45,789 bases of DNA from Clostridia bacterium (GCA_017621695.1 JAGASP010000083.1:1-45789); one strand, 5' to 3'. Positions 35,129 to 45,100 are shown, counted from the first letter of the stretch. Numbers and translations: made by a program. Notes: generated by a model from the letters alone, not told the origin.

Positions 35129-35809
35129 TTATTCCAGATGCAAGCTGTCACAGTTGAGAAAAGCGTGAGCTGACAGGGAGGAATCGGTGGGAATCAGCCT
35201 GGATGCACCGCATTCGCGACAAGTGACCAGAATACCGTCCTTCGTGATTTCTGCGTCGTAACGGCTGTCTGCTTTGGGGGCAGACGCTTCACTTGGGGCA
35301 GGTGAATTCTGCTCGGGATGACATCGGCAATAAATTTTTCCTTCCTCGTCCAGATCGTTGATGACGAACATGACGATATCCCTGATTTGGGGATCTCCCA
35401 AGGCTTCTTCGTCGGCATGGAGCGCTGAGAAATCGGCAAGGCCGTGCTCCTCGAGAAGATCCATCAATGCAAGCTCCGTGCGTGCCAGCTCGGCCTTGAC
35501 AAGATTCATCTCGCCTGTGAAGCAGATATTGATATCGGAATAGGGGCAGGGAAGCACGAACAGCTCGTCTGAGAAGAAAACGCTTGTGCGGATGGTAAAG
35601 GTGTGCGGATTGGCACAGATCATGCAAGGAACCTGCAGACGCACGGTATCATCGCGATTGTAAAAGATCTTGAGCTCGCTTTTACCGCAGGTGCATTTCA
35701 GCTTAACAAGATCGGCCGAAAGCTTGAAAAGGCCGACGGCGCTGAGAACACCGCCGCCGCATTCAGGGCAACGGTAAGCAACGGTGGTGCGTTTTTCGTT
35801 GAGAATCAT
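35129..35809 (-). CDS. Conserved-looking CXXC-rich protein of unknown function
   Basis: A 226-residue soluble protein, ATG 35809 with GGAAGG before it. It has several cysteine pairs of zinc-ribbon type: CPEC near residue 14, KCTCGKSEL near 39, CMIC near 62, CRCHPEQ near 160 and CREC near 198. The middle part (LVKAELARTELALMDLLEEH) is helical. This reads like a metal-binding or nucleic-acid-binding protein, but I do not recognise the family. It sits between two terminators (35094-35120 and 35937-35973), so it is a separate unit; the 35810-36072 gap holds the upstream terminator and no clear promoter. Confidence 0.75.
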   Translation of the reverse strand: MILNEKRTTVAYRCPECGGGVLSAVGLFKLSADLVKLKCTCGKSELKIFYNRDDTVRLQVPCMICANPHTFTIRTSVFFSDELFVLPCPYSDINICFTGEMNLVKAELARTELALMDLLEEHGLADFSALHADEEALGDPQIRDIVMFVINDLDEEGKIYCRCHPEQNSPAPSEASAPKADSRYDAEITKDGILVTCRECGASRLIPTDSSLSAHAFLNCDSLHLE

Positions 35810-35936
35810 GGTAGCCTTCCTTCCTCGTATATCTCCGTCATCAGCCTATGCAAAATTGCAAGGATGTGTGATGCTTTGAGCGCTTTACACAGAACACGCG
35901 GCAAATGACGTTCGGATAGCTCGTAATGGTGACCTG

Positions 35937-35973
35937 AAAAGGAGTCGCCTTGGAATGAACCGAAGACGACTCC
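35937..35973 (-). terminator. Terminator of the PpiC-like protein gene
   Basis: GGAGTCG (35941-35947) pairs with CGACTCC (35967-35973); on the minus strand the hairpin is followed by TTTT. It lies about 100 bases after the stop at 36073. Confidence 0.7.
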
Positions 35974-36072
35974 TGAACAAGATGAGCCATGGGCTCGGAT
36001 TCGGTTGCTTTGAAAGAAATTTTCTCTTTTCATACAAAGGAAAACTTCAAAGGAACCGATTGATTTCGGATA

Positions 36073-38061
36073 TTAGTGGTTGTGGCCTGCGTGCTCGTCA
36101 ACCGTACCCTCGGCGGTCTCGGGAGCAGCGGTGTCAACCTCGACGCTGTACTTTTCGACCATTTCGTCGAACCAGGTCTGCAGGTGTTCGCCGGAAACAT
36201 TCTGGCGAGCGGTGATCTTCCAGGTCTCCTCGTTGATCTCCTCGAACAGAACCACATAGTAGGTGGTACCGTTGTTGAGCATCTGGATATCGCCCTTGGC
36301 GCGGTCGTTGGAGTACAGCCACTCAGCATATACCTTAGCAGTAGTGGTAGCAGACTTTTCGGTTACGTTGGACTTGAGCGCCGTACCGCCCTCGGAGATC
36401 AGACCGTATTCGAGAGCCAGCTTGTCGAAGTTCTCGGGGGTCTTGTCGGCCTCCAGCTTCTTGAAGAACTCCTCAGCCTTTTCCTTGCCGGTTCTGGTGT
36501 CAGCATCCGCAGCGGTGGTTTCTGCTGCCGTACCGGTACCGTCGGTCTTCTTGGGGTCGGTCAGGGTAGCCAAATATACGTCTCTGGTCTTCTCCTCATC
36601 AAGAACCATGGTCTTGGTGATGAGGTACCAGGTGTAGGTCGTGGTCTTAGCGGTGGTTTCGGTTGCTTCCTTGACATCCTCAGCTACGCCGTAGTCGCCA
36701 ACCTTCTGGCCGGCCTTGAAGATCTCCTTCTGGATAGCGGTTGCCTTTGCAGCGGCTTCCTCGTCGGAAAGATCCACGTAAGATGCGGAAGCTTCGCTGT
36801 TGATCTTGTTGGTCTCGGTGGTCAGGGAGCTCTTGATGGAGGTGAAAATGGTGTTGCACTTCTTGGAGAAGTCGGTGGTGCCGGAAGTAGAGAAGTACTT
36901 CTTGCACTTTTCTGCCTTGGGCTCTTCCTTATCCTCTTCCTTGTCGCCGGTCTCGGTTTCGGACTCAGCCTCAGATTCAGCCTCGGACTCAGCCTCTTCT
37001 GCTGCCTTGGGGGCATCAGCTTCAGGATCGGCGGTTTCTGCCTCGGATTCAGCCTCGGAATCAGTACCCTCTTCCTTATCGGTGGTCTCGTCCTTAGCGG
37101 TGGGATCCTCGTTCAGAAGGGCGTTGGAAAGCACGGCCTGTGCCAGCTCCTTATCAATGTTCAGGTCACCCAGAAGGGTTTCCAGCATCATCTTCTTGGT
37201 GGTTTCCTTGCCGTAAGGATCTTCAATCTTGGCATCCTCGATGTTCTTAATGTAAAGATCCCCAAACTTCTCGTTCACCATGTACTCGGCCAGAACGATC
37301 TTGAGCTCTTCAACGGTCTTGCACTTGGCAGCCTTATCCTTCAGCGCCGTGCCATTGACCAGCGTGTAGGAGCTGTAGTAGGACTTGTAGAAGAGATCCT
37401 TGTTGTTTTCCAGATATTCCTTCAGCTCTGCATCGGTGACGGCATCAGAGAGCTCCTCGCTCTTGATCTCGGCGTACTTGTAGCCAAGGATATACTTTTC
37501 CATAGCGCTTTCAACGTCGCCCTTGGAGACACCCTTGCCGATGTAGGTCTTGATGAAGGTATTGAGGTTCATGTTGCCGGACTCGGCGGTGGTTTTGAGG
37601 TCGTTCATGTAGGTTTCAAGCTCAGTCTTGATCTCGTCCTTCAAAGCCACATCCTGCTTTGCTTCCTTGGCACCCTCGCAGTATACAACGTACTGGCGGG
37701 CATAATCATAGGCCTGTGCTCTGTAAGTGCCCTGAGCCATTGCGTTGGGCAGCATATAGTAAGCATAGTCGTAAGCATTGGAGAATACCTTGGTGACACC
37801 GGCGGTATCCTGCATCAGACCGTACTGGTAGTACCAGAACTGGTTGGCAAGACCCGACAGAGCAGCCTGATATTCATAGACGGCCAGCTCGTTGGCGTTT
37901 ACGGAATAGTTGGTGCTGACGACGACCTTGTCCATCTTGCCGACGACACCGGTGGAGTCCAACAGGTGGAAGACCAGCACGGCACACACCAAAACGGCGA
38001 TGACGATCAAGCACACCGCAACGTACGGGAAGGGGCGCTTGGTTTTTGCATTCTGATTCAT
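36073..38061 (-). CDS. Membrane-anchored SurA/PpiC-like foldase with acidic insert
   Basis: A 662-residue protein anchored by one N-terminal membrane segment (VAVCLIVIAVLVCAVLVFHL). Residues about 45-320 are helical and SurA_N-like. An acidic low-complexity stretch (about 320-390, Glu/Ser/Ala/Asp repeats such as AESEAESEAESETETGDKEE) interrupts it. Near residues 540-630 a parvulin-like pattern is seen: EFFKKLEADKTPENFDKLAL, GGTALKSN, YAEWLYSNDRAKGDIQML and TYYVVLFEEI. The extreme C-terminus is EHAGHNH. Parvulin foldases help exported proteins fold outside the membrane; catalytic activity is not certain because the domain is diverged. ATG 38061 follows AAAGGA at 11 bases. Confidence 0.75.
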   Translation of the reverse strand: MNQNAKTKRPFPYVAVCLIVIAVLVCAVLVFHLLDSTGVVGKMDKVVVSTNYSVNANELAVYEYQAALSGLANQFWYYQYGLMQDTAGVTKVFSNAYDYAYYMLPNAMAQGTYRAQAYDYARQYVVYCEGAKEAKQDVALKDEIKTELETYMNDLKTTAESGNMNLNTFIKTYIGKGVSKGDVESAMEKYILGYKYAEIKSEELSDAVTDAELKEYLENNKDLFYKSYYSSYTLVNGTALKDKAAKCKTVEELKIVLAEYMVNEKFGDLYIKNIEDAKIEDPYGKETTKKMMLETLLGDLNIDKELAQAVLSNALLNEDPTAKDETTDKEEGTDSEAESEAETADPEADAPKAAEEAESEAESEAESETETGDKEEDKEEPKAEKCKKYFSTSGTTDFSKKCNTIFTSIKSSLTTETNKINSEASASYVDLSDEEAAAKATAIQKEIFKAGQKVGDYGVAEDVKEATETTAKTTTYTWYLITKTMVLDEEKTRDVYLATLTDPKKTDGTGTAAETTAADADTRTGKEKAEEFFKKLEADKTPENFDKLALEYGLISEGGTALKSNVTEKSATTTAKVYAEWLYSNDRAKGDIQMLNNGTTYYVVLFEEINEETWKITARQNVSGEHLQTWFDEMVEKYSVEVDTAAPETAEGTVDEHAGHNH

Positions 38062-38136
38062 GAGTCAAAATATCCTTTCTTTTTCTGCGGGCGGGAAGTT
38101 TTGGACAACTCACACACAGTTATTATTATGCGTGCG

Positions 38137-38165
38137 TATGTCCCCACGGTGTACGTGAGGACATA
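38137..38165 (-). promoter_or_regulatory. Hairpin in the leader of the PpiC-like gene
   Basis: TATGTCC (38137-38143) and GGACATA (38159-38165) with inner CCAC/GTGA give an 11-bp stem (one wobble on the minus strand) with a 7-nt loop, about 76 bases before the start. A TATAAT-like box lies just upstream on the minus strand (38189-38184), without a good -35. It could be an operator or a leader structure. Confidence 0.45.
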
Positions 38166-38275
38166 GCTACAGACAATGCATCTATTATAAACTTATTTCG
38201 TGATAAAATTATGAATTTATCGTGAATCCTCGTGAAACTTTTTGACAATTTCAAAAGATTTTTGCGAAAATTTTC

Positions 38276-40525
38276 TTAAACGTCCATAATAATGGGCAAA
38301 ATCATGGGTTTGCGCTTGGTACGGCTGTAGATGAAGCGCGCGACGTCGTCCTTGACGTGGTTCTTGAGCTCGTGCCAATCACAGCTTTCGGATCCGGAAC
38401 GGCGGCTGTTCTGAAGCTGCTTTTGCAGAGTCTCGGCGGCAATGCGGCGCACGTCTTCCATCAGGGCCTCGGATTCTCTGACGTACACAAAACCGCGGGA
38501 CACGATGTCGGGACCCGACAAAAGCAGTCCGGAATGCTCGTCTACGGTAGCGACCACCACAATGAGGCCGTCCTGGGACAGATGCTTTCTGTCGCGGAGC
38601 ACAATGTTGCCCACATCGCCTACACCGTATCCGTCAATGAGGACAACGCCTGCGGGAACGACACCCACAAATCGGGCGCCCTTTTTGTCGATCTCGAGAA
38701 TTTTTCCGATGTCCGAAATAAAGACGTTGCCGGAGGGAATACCCATACTTTCCGCCAGCGCCTTGTTGGCGGTCATGTGCTTATATTCGCCGTGCACGGG
38801 CATGAAGTAGCGAGGCTTCAAAAGTCCTTGTACCAGCTTGATTTCTTCCTGGCAGGCATGACCCGAAACGTGTACGTCTGCGGCGGCGTCGTTGATGACC
38901 TGCACGCCCATTTTGGACAGCTCGTTGACAATGCGGCCGACCAGCTTTTCGTTGCCGGGGATGGCGGAGGCAGACAATACCACAAGGTCTCCGAGGCCCA
39001 AAGACACCTGAGAATGCTCGCCGAAGGCCATGCGGTAGAGCGCAGACATGGGCTCTCCTTGCGAGCCCGTTGTGATGAGGGTCAGTTCCTCGGGACGGTA
39101 GCGCTTGATATCGTTGATGTCGATGAGCACACCTGCGGGGACGTTCATGTAGCCCAGCTCCACAGCGGCGGAGACGATGTTGATCATGCTGCGTCCCGTG
39201 ACAGCCACCTTTCTTCCGTGACGCGCACTGACGTCGATGATCTGCTGCACGCGGTGTACGTTGGAGGAGAAGGTGGAGATGACGATACGCTTTTCGGGAT
39301 TCATGGTAAAGATCAGCTCCAGCGATTTGCCCACGACCTTTTCGGAGGGGGTGTGCCCGGGACGCTCGGCATTGGTGGATTCGCACATCATGAGCAAAAC
39401 GCCCTCGCGTCCCAATTCACCCAGCCGCGTGATGTCCATCATCTCGCCTTCGATGGGGGTGAGATCCAGCTTGAAGTCGCCCGTATGGACGATGAGTCCG
39501 AGCGGGGTGCGGATGGCCAGTGCGCAAGCATCGGCAATGGAGTGGTTGACGTGTACGAATTCCACCGAGAAGGATGCGCCCAGACGGATGGTGTCTCCCG
39601 CCTTGACACAGCGGAGATCGGTTTTCCAAGGAAGCGTATGCTCACGGAGCTTGTTTTCCAGAATTCCGAGCGTCAGGCGTGTACCGTAGATGGGCACGTC
39701 CAGCTTTTGCAGGATATAGGGAATGGCACCGATGTGGTCCTCGTGTCCGTGGGTCAGCACCATGCCGCGGATGCGCTCGCGGTTGTTTTCCAAGTAGGTG
39801 ACGTCGGGAATGACAAGGTCGATACCCGGCATTTCGTCCTCGTCGGGAAAGCCGATGCCACAGTCGATGATGATGATATCGTCGCCGTATTCCACGACGG
39901 TCATGTTCTTGCCGATTTCGTTAAGACCGCCCAAAGGAATCACACGCAGCTTGGCGTCGGGAATGGCTTTCAGGGCAGCATAATTTGCGGATTTGTTTTT
40001 CGCGGCGGCCGATACTGTTTGCTCGGCTGCAACGGGACGGACCGAGGAATCCTCAGCTTTGATGACGTTGCCGGGAGTGGAAGCGCGCTTTTTCTTGGAG
40101 ACGTTACTGTTTTTAGAGGGGGCCTTGCTCGGCACAACAGGGGTTTCCCGCACCTCTTGCGCGGCTTTTCCTGTGTTCTTGGCTCCCCTGACGGTTTCCT
40201 TGACAGCCTTGGGGGCTTCCTTAGGGGATTTACGGTTCTTGCGGGAGCCGTCCGCCTGTGCGATGGCTTTCCCGCTGTCCTCTGTGCGCTTGGTGTCTGT
40301 GGATTTCCGACGGGAGGGCGATTTCTTTTTGCTGTTCGCGGGTTCTTTCGATGTGTCGAAGGGAGATGCGATCTCCGGACCCGCAAGGATGTCTCTCGAG
40401 CCGATCATAAAATCAGCGGGGCGCGCGTCTCCGCCTGCCTTGCGGGGGCGGGAAGAGCTTTTGCGATCCCTGGAGGCTTGCCCCTTGGGGAGATTCTTTT
40501 TCTTGTTGTTTTCAGTATGGTTCAT
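38276..40525 (-). CDS. rnjA: Ribonuclease J with a long basic N-terminal extension
   Basis: A 749-residue RNase J. From about residue 190 the family is unmistakable: LRVIPLGGLNEIGKNMTVVE, HGHEDHIGAIPYIL (metal-binding HXHXDH), VHVNHSIADACALAI, HTGDFKLD, STNAERPGHTPSE, the beta-CASP part, and GHACQEEIKL. RNase J combines 5'-3' exonuclease and endonuclease activity and drives mRNA decay and rRNA maturation. Ordinary RNase J proteins are about 555 residues; here about 190 Lys/Arg/Ser/Pro-rich residues come first, likely disordered and RNA- or partner-binding. The start is uncertain: ATG 40540 touches AAAGGA, ATG 40525 is 15 bases away; I give the latter. A strong promoter lies about 280 bases upstream. 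Confidence 0.93.
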   Translation of the reverse strand: MNHTENNKKKNLPKGQASRDRKSSSRPRKAGGDARPADFMIGSRDILAGPEIASPFDTSKEPANSKKKSPSRRKSTDTKRTEDSGKAIAQADGSRKNRKSPKEAPKAVKETVRGAKNTGKAAQEVRETPVVPSKAPSKNSNVSKKKRASTPGNVIKAEDSSVRPVAAEQTVSAAAKNKSANYAALKAIPDAKLRVIPLGGLNEIGKNMTVVEYGDDIIIIDCGIGFPDEDEMPGIDLVIPDVTYLENNRERIRGMVLTHGHEDHIGAIPYILQKLDVPIYGTRLTLGILENKLREHTLPWKTDLRCVKAGDTIRLGASFSVEFVHVNHSIADACALAIRTPLGLIVHTGDFKLDLTPIEGEMMDITRLGELGREGVLLMMCESTNAERPGHTPSEKVVGKSLELIFTMNPEKRIVISTFSSNVHRVQQIIDVSARHGRKVAVTGRSMINIVSAAVELGYMNVPAGVLIDINDIKRYRPEELTLITTGSQGEPMSALYRMAFGEHSQVSLGLGDLVVLSASAIPGNEKLVGRIVNELSKMGVQVINDAAADVHVSGHACQEEIKLVQGLLKPRYFMPVHGEYKHMTANKALAESMGIPSGNVFISDIGKILEIDKKGARFVGVVPAGVVLIDGYGVGDVGNIVLRDRKHLSQDGLIVVVATVDEHSGLLLSGPDIVSRGFVYVRESEALMEDVRRIAAETLQKQLQNSRRSGSESCDWHELKNHVKDDVARFIYSRTKRKPMILPIIMDV

Positions 40526-40579
40526 TCGTAATGTGATCATTCCTTTCTGCGCGTATGCGCTGTGACAGTATGACAAACC

Positions 40580-40605
40580 GCCGTGCGTCGATCAGAGCGC
40601 ACGGC
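40580..40605 (-). other. GC-rich hairpin in the RNase J leader
   Basis: GCCGTGCG (40580-40587) pairs with CGCACGGC (40598-40605). No T-run follows on the minus strand (GGTTTGTC), so it is a leader structure or weak attenuator more than a full terminator. Confidence 0.5.
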
Positions 40606-40662
40606 AAACAAGACCCAACCCCGAAAATCTGTCGGAGATGGATCATATGCTATGTTAAGTTT

Positions 40663-40752
40663 CACAGGGCGGCGTAGCGAGACAAGGTGTGGAATTCTTG
40701 TATAGCGCAAGCTCGGGTGCAACCGTTCCGCCCGAGTGCCGTATGCCCTGTG
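40663..40752 (-). ncRNA. Structured leader RNA candidate upstream of RNase J
   Basis: Three nested pairings suggest a junction: an outer stem CACAGGGC/GCCCTGTG (40663-40670 with 40745-40752, extended inward by GGC/GCC across a 4-nt bulge), and two inner hairpins, ACAAG/CTTGT (40682-40701) and CTCGGG/CCCGAG (40712-40736). An alternative pairing CGTAGCG/CGCTACG would compete with the outer stem. It lies between the consensus promoter at 40813-40841 and the RNase J start. I do not recognise a known RNA family; strand is inferred from the promoter. Confidence 0.5.
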
Positions 40753-40812
40753 TGGATACCGAAAAGGGAAGCCTTCCGCTACGGTACCGATCCGAACACA
40801 AACATTTACTCT

Positions 40813-40841
40813 ATTATACACCAAATGCCCGATTCTGTCAA
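40813..40841 (-). promoter_or_regulatory. Consensus promoter of the RNase J transcript
   Basis: Minus-strand TTGACA (40841-40836), exactly 17 bp, TATAAT (40818-40813): a perfect sigma-A promoter, which implies strong transcription. Confidence 0.9.
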
Positions 40842-40935
40842 CCGCTCAATTTGCGGCGGCGAGAAGATTCTCATGAAAAAACAATCCGCATGGGTCTGAA
40901 CCGTTGAAAACCGTGATTTTGAACAAAAGAACCCT

Positions 40936-41223
40936 CTATCCCAACCAGTACCAGAGGATCACGCCTCCGCCTCCAAAAAGCATACCGCAAAGAAACCAGA
41001 TCAAACCAAGAATCCTTGCCTTGATCCGCGAAGGACGGGGATACCGCGGGGGAAGGGATACTCCGGCTGTGTTTCGGTGAATGATACGAGTTGCTTCGCT
41101 CAGCATATCATTTTCTTCCGGGGGCGGATCTCTGTCGGGACGTACGACAAAGTATGCCTCCTCAAATACACGGCTGTCATGGGTACGGACAACGATCATT
41201 TTCTTTTGTGCCCCTCGGATCAT
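40936..41223 (-). CDS. Small tail-anchored membrane protein of unknown function
   Basis: A 95-residue protein. ATG 41223 is preceded by AAAGGAGAGG; an ATG at 41262 in frame lacks such a site. The polar N-terminal part starts MIRGAQKKMIVVRTHDSRVF and ends in a Pro/Arg-rich stretch (SLPPRYPRPSRIKAR), then one membrane segment LGLIWFLCGMLFGGGGVILW. I do not recognise the family. It lies upstream of RNase J on the same strand but the strong RNase J promoter intervenes, so they need not be co-regulated. Confidence 0.7.
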   Translation of the reverse strand: MIRGAQKKMIVVRTHDSRVFEEAYFVVRPDRDPPPEENDMLSEATRIIHRNTAGVSLPPRYPRPSRIKARILGLIWFLCGMLFGGGGVILWYWLG

Positions 41224-41369
41224 GAAATACCTCTCCTTTCTGTTCGTACAGCGTCGATTCATACAAAGTTTTGCCTCGGATCCGGGGCTTTATTCGATAT
41301 AGGAAGAAAATGGCAAAAAGGAAGAAAAAAGAATTTATACAAAAAAATCCAGTATTTGACAAAAAAATA

Positions 41370-41398
41370 TTGACAAAACATGGTAAATTATGTATAAT
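41370..41398 (+). promoter_or_regulatory. Consensus promoter of the AbrB-like gene
   Basis: TTGACA (41370-41375), 17 bp, TATAAT (41393-41398). A second TTGACA lies 14 bases upstream (41356-41361). The transcript has a leader of about 135 bases in which I see no clear structure. Confidence 0.85.
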
Positions 41399-41539
41399 AT
41401 GGTCATAATATAGGGAACTATATAAAATTGTAGGGAAGTGCCAAAATCGACGCCGCAAAATGAGTGAGCGACAAGCATCCTGTCCCTTCTCATGCGACGG
41501 AGACGTGGGGCTTTCCTGCTTCGGAAAGGAGTACATAAA

Positions 41540-41785
41540 ATGAAAAGTACAGGTATTGTAAAGAAAATTGATGACCTCGGTCGTATCGTTCTTCCAAAGG
41601 ATATTCGAACACCGATGGGCATTGAATCGGGAGATGCGTTGGAGATTTTCACCGACGGAGAGCGCATCATTCTTCAAAAGTTCCAGTCTTCCTGCATTTT
41701 CTGCGGAGAGGCAGAGGACGTATTGTATTATCATGACAAGCGCATTTGCCGCGCTTGCGTCAACAAGATCAAATCCGAGTTCTGA
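41540..41785 (+). CDS. AbrB/SpoVT-type transition-state regulator with C-terminal zinc knuckle
   Basis: An 81-residue DNA-binding protein, ATG 41540 eight bases after AAAGGAG. Residues 1-47 are a SpoVT/AbrB swapped-hairpin domain (VKKIDDLGRIVLPKDIR, GDALEIF). Residues 52-73 hold CIFC and CRAC with a 14-residue loop, a four-cysteine zinc site or a redox pair set. AbrB proteins lack such a tail, while many clostridial paralogues have it; they repress transition-phase and sporulation-linked genes as dimers or tetramers. It is placed alone between its own consensus promoter and the promoter of the large surface protein. Confidence 0.9.
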   Translation: MKSTGIVKKIDDLGRIVLPKDIRTPMGIESGDALEIFTDGERIILQKFQSSCIFCGEAEDVLYYHDKRICRACVNKIKSEF

Positions 41786-41914
41786 AATTCGGGGAGACTA
41801 CATTTATTATATGTGGGACTTCTGTGAAGGGCAGCCGAAAATTTTTTGCAAAAAAGCGGTAAAATACAGAAGATACCCCGAAAATGGATATAAAAAATCC
41901 GTATTCCTATGATA

Positions 41915-41944
41915 GCAATCGCGAAGGAAATTAAACCCGATTGC
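41915..41944 (+). other. Short inverted repeat downstream of the AbrB-like gene
   Basis: GCAATCG (41915-41921) and CGATTGC (41938-41944) are complementary with a 16-base spacer. The 326-bp gap 41786-42111 otherwise has AT-rich sequence and the promoter at 42008; no convincing terminator for the AbrB-like gene was found. Confidence 0.35.
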
Positions 41945-42007
41945 AAGACAATGAAAGCCCGAGTGAATGCGATGTTACATATATAATATAATAAATCATA
42001 AAACATC

Positions 42008-42036
42008 TTGACATTTACATAATTTCGTGGTATGAT
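42008..42036 (+). promoter_or_regulatory. Promoter of the large surface protein gene
   Basis: TTGACA (42008-42013), 17 bp, TATGAT (42031-42036), with a leader of about 70 bases. Confidence 0.85.
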
Positions 42037-42111
42037 ATTAAATGTATGATTATCCCTTGTTTACCGCTCAAGCGTATAACAATGGAAAATATGGATCACA
42101 GGAGGTGTAAT

Positions 42112-45100
42112 ATGAACAAAAACAAACGCGGCATGAAGAAGCTTTGGCCTGCATTGCTGGCGACAATTTTGTTGACACTCGTCATGATATGTGCCGTTTT
42201 GCCGACCGGCGCATACGAAATGACATCTGAAATGCTCAGAGATTTGCAGGGTTTCTTTGAAACTCATGAAGATCTTGAACTGAACAGTGATGCGCTGGCA
42301 GCATTTGTCAAAGATTATTTGTATGAAAAAAATGCAGATGACCCGGAGCATTTTTCTGACGAAGATATGGCCGAGCTGGAAGTTCTTTTGACCAAAGACG
42401 GCGAGGCGGACTACATGATCCTCACGGGAATGCTGTTGGGGAACGGTGAAACACCCGATGTCAATGCTGCGCTGGATGCACTGGAAAAGGTTGCGTCTGC
42501 TCAGCAGTTGATTGCTTTTGTCAAGGCACAGACGGCATATGGCATGGGTGTAGAGGCTGACACTTACCCTGTCATTTGGCAGGTGAACGGTGTATCCGTG
42601 GAAGACAGCTACCGTCATATGGACGTTTATTCCTATCCTTCCAAAGCGGAGCTCGGTCTGGTTTCCGGCGAATTCGTTCGTTGGAATACGGGTGCTTTCT
42701 TTGAGGCTCCCGCAAGCAAAGACGAGCCCGTGATCATTACGGGTACGGTCTCCAATCTGGCAAGCGAGCTGACCGAAATTTCTGACGGTATTACCGACGT
42801 CAATCAGGTGTTCCACGCCGAGATTGATGAAGAGAACCGCAGAGTGGTGTTGGCGTTGGATGTTCACGCTTCCAACTATATGGAGGTTCTGTCCTCCTTG
42901 ATGGATTTTTCGAGCAATAGCGCGCTGAAGGCCGAAATCAAGGCGATGATGTACGATATTGCCGCTGCCGGTATCAACGCAGGCGTAAACCGTCTGAGCG
43001 TGAACGGCCATGACATCCTGACGGTAGACAGCTATGCCATCACGGATCTTGTGGATGTGCTGGATCGTGTTGCCGAGGGCGATGTGGACGGCTTGGTATC
43101 TGTACAGGGTATAGAGGCATTCATTAAGAATGAAAACTATACCATGTATCGCTTCACCCACATGACACCCGTTACCGTGGATGGCGTGACGTATCAGTCC
43201 TTTGGCGACTACCGTGTAAACCTCGCTACCGACGGCTTGGAGTCTGCCGAATGGACAGTTTCTCTCGCGTTTGACGGCGATACCTCGGAGATTGTTCAGA
43301 TCGCCAAATGGTTGGAGGATGCCGTTACCGTCACGGACATCGAGAATGGCAAGAACTTCCGCTTGGATCTGACCAACGATAAGATGCAATTCATTCTGGA
43401 GCAGGCGTACAAGGCGATGTCCTCCAACGCCTCCTTCGATCAGTTGATTACCCGCCACGGTGATTTGGAGCACGGATATTTCTTCGTGATTGACGCCGAT
43501 GCAACCGTGGGACAGTTGAAGTCTTTGATCCTTGAATGTGATTTTGCTGATCTCCTCAGCTTGATTACGGGTAAACCGCACGGATTCGAAGACAGCGTTC
43601 AATTCAAGAAGCTGATGGGACTGATTTTGGATCAGATCCCTGCATATTGGGATGACGATTCGATCGGCTCTCTGTATGAGCGTGACCATTGGTTCGCTTT
43701 CGATGCCACTCTTGACAAAGAATATTTCAGAGCTTTGATGCACCGTGTGGTCGGTGACTATTCCTTCTGGGTCGGCGGCCACGAGCTGGTGATGGAAGAC
43801 GTGGTGAACCACATCTTCGATCAGATGGTCTTTGAAAAGATTTACATTACACTGGATGTCTACATCGGCGATTACCGCCTCTACTACGTGCAGAACGGTG
43901 ATGCCGTAGAAGGTGTGTTTGCAAGACCCGGCACAGAGCTTTCGGCTATTTTTGATGCCGTACCTCCCAGGGAAGGATATGACATTGTCTATTTCTTCAA
44001 CGGTGAGGAGATCTCCGTAGCCCCCGATGCAGACGTGATGGACGATACCAATCCCATTACATATGATTACCGCGTAAGAGAGCATTCTTTGACACTGGAC
44101 GTTCTGTTTACCGATTCCGTGACCGGACAGGAAATGACGCAGTCCGTGGATCTTTCGGTCGCATACGGTACGGTCATTGACGAGGCCTTCCTGCAGGCTG
44201 CTCTTGCCGATGCAGGCATTGCCTTCGACGGTTACAACGTGATCTTCCCCGATGCAACCGTAATGCCCGACTCTACTTTGACCCTGACCGTGGTCGGTGA
44301 GCGTATTTACTTCACGGTAACCTGGATGGTTGACGGTGTGCTGTATGCCGAAACGCTGGTCGCTTGGGGCGAGATCCCTGTGATCGATGCTCCCGAAAAG
44401 GCATCCGACATCAATTTCCATTATACCTTCAAGGACTGGGGGCTTGTCCTGGTTCCCATTTATGCCGACGCAACCTACGAGGCAGTCTTTACACCCTCTT
44501 CCCGTTACGACGATACCGTCAATGATAACGCTACCATTGGCAAGGATGAGGATAACAACAATATTACCGTAGATGTTGGTGGTGTTGACGGTGAAGGTAC
44601 TCCCGAGATCACCATTCCTCTGGGCCCCATCATTGAGGATCTGAAGGAGGATCCCACGCAGGGTCTTGATTATGACCACAACTTTGGCGATGGCTACGAC
44701 CTGGAGCTGGATATTTCTCCCGAGGCTATGCAGGAGATCATCCGACAGCTGGAGGAGATTCTCGAAGAGAAGGGCGCGACCCTGGATGACGTAACCATTC
44801 ACACCTCCCGCGAAGAAACGACGACCGAAAACGGTGATCCTGCCGTTAAGTACGAGATCCTCATCGAGGTTGAAGGCGAGCCTGTGGATATCCGCGTTGA
44901 AGACGGCATCACTGTCAGAGTCAACGCAGACGATCCCGCAGATCCCGAAAAGGAAATCGTTGTTTATTATAAGGATCCCGCAACCGGTGAAATGATCGAG
45001 CTGGATAGCGAGGTTGTCGGTACCGATGAGAACGGCAAGCTCATCATCGAGTTTGATATTCCCGGATTTGGCGAAATTTACGTGGTCGAAGAGACCAAGG

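Noticed and set aside
35806..36033. 75-codon minus-strand frame ending on the start of the CXXC-rich gene
   Set aside because: It has an ATGA overlap but no ribosome site, and it runs across the terminator at 35937-35973.
36076..38166. 696-codon plus-strand frame
   Set aside because: It is antisense to the PpiC-like gene and has the Leu/Gly-rich composition of a shadow of Glu/Lys-rich code.
38357..40531. 724-codon plus-strand frame
   Set aside because: Antisense to RNase J; the conserved catalytic motifs are on the minus strand.
40770..40805. T-box leader of RNase J because of GGTACCG-like sequence
   Set aside because: The conserved T-box bulge sequence and a terminator/antiterminator pair are missing.
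40687..40907. Two short plus-strand frames in the RNase J leader
   Set aside because: No ribosome site and no recognisable product; the region is better explained as a minus-strand leader RNA.
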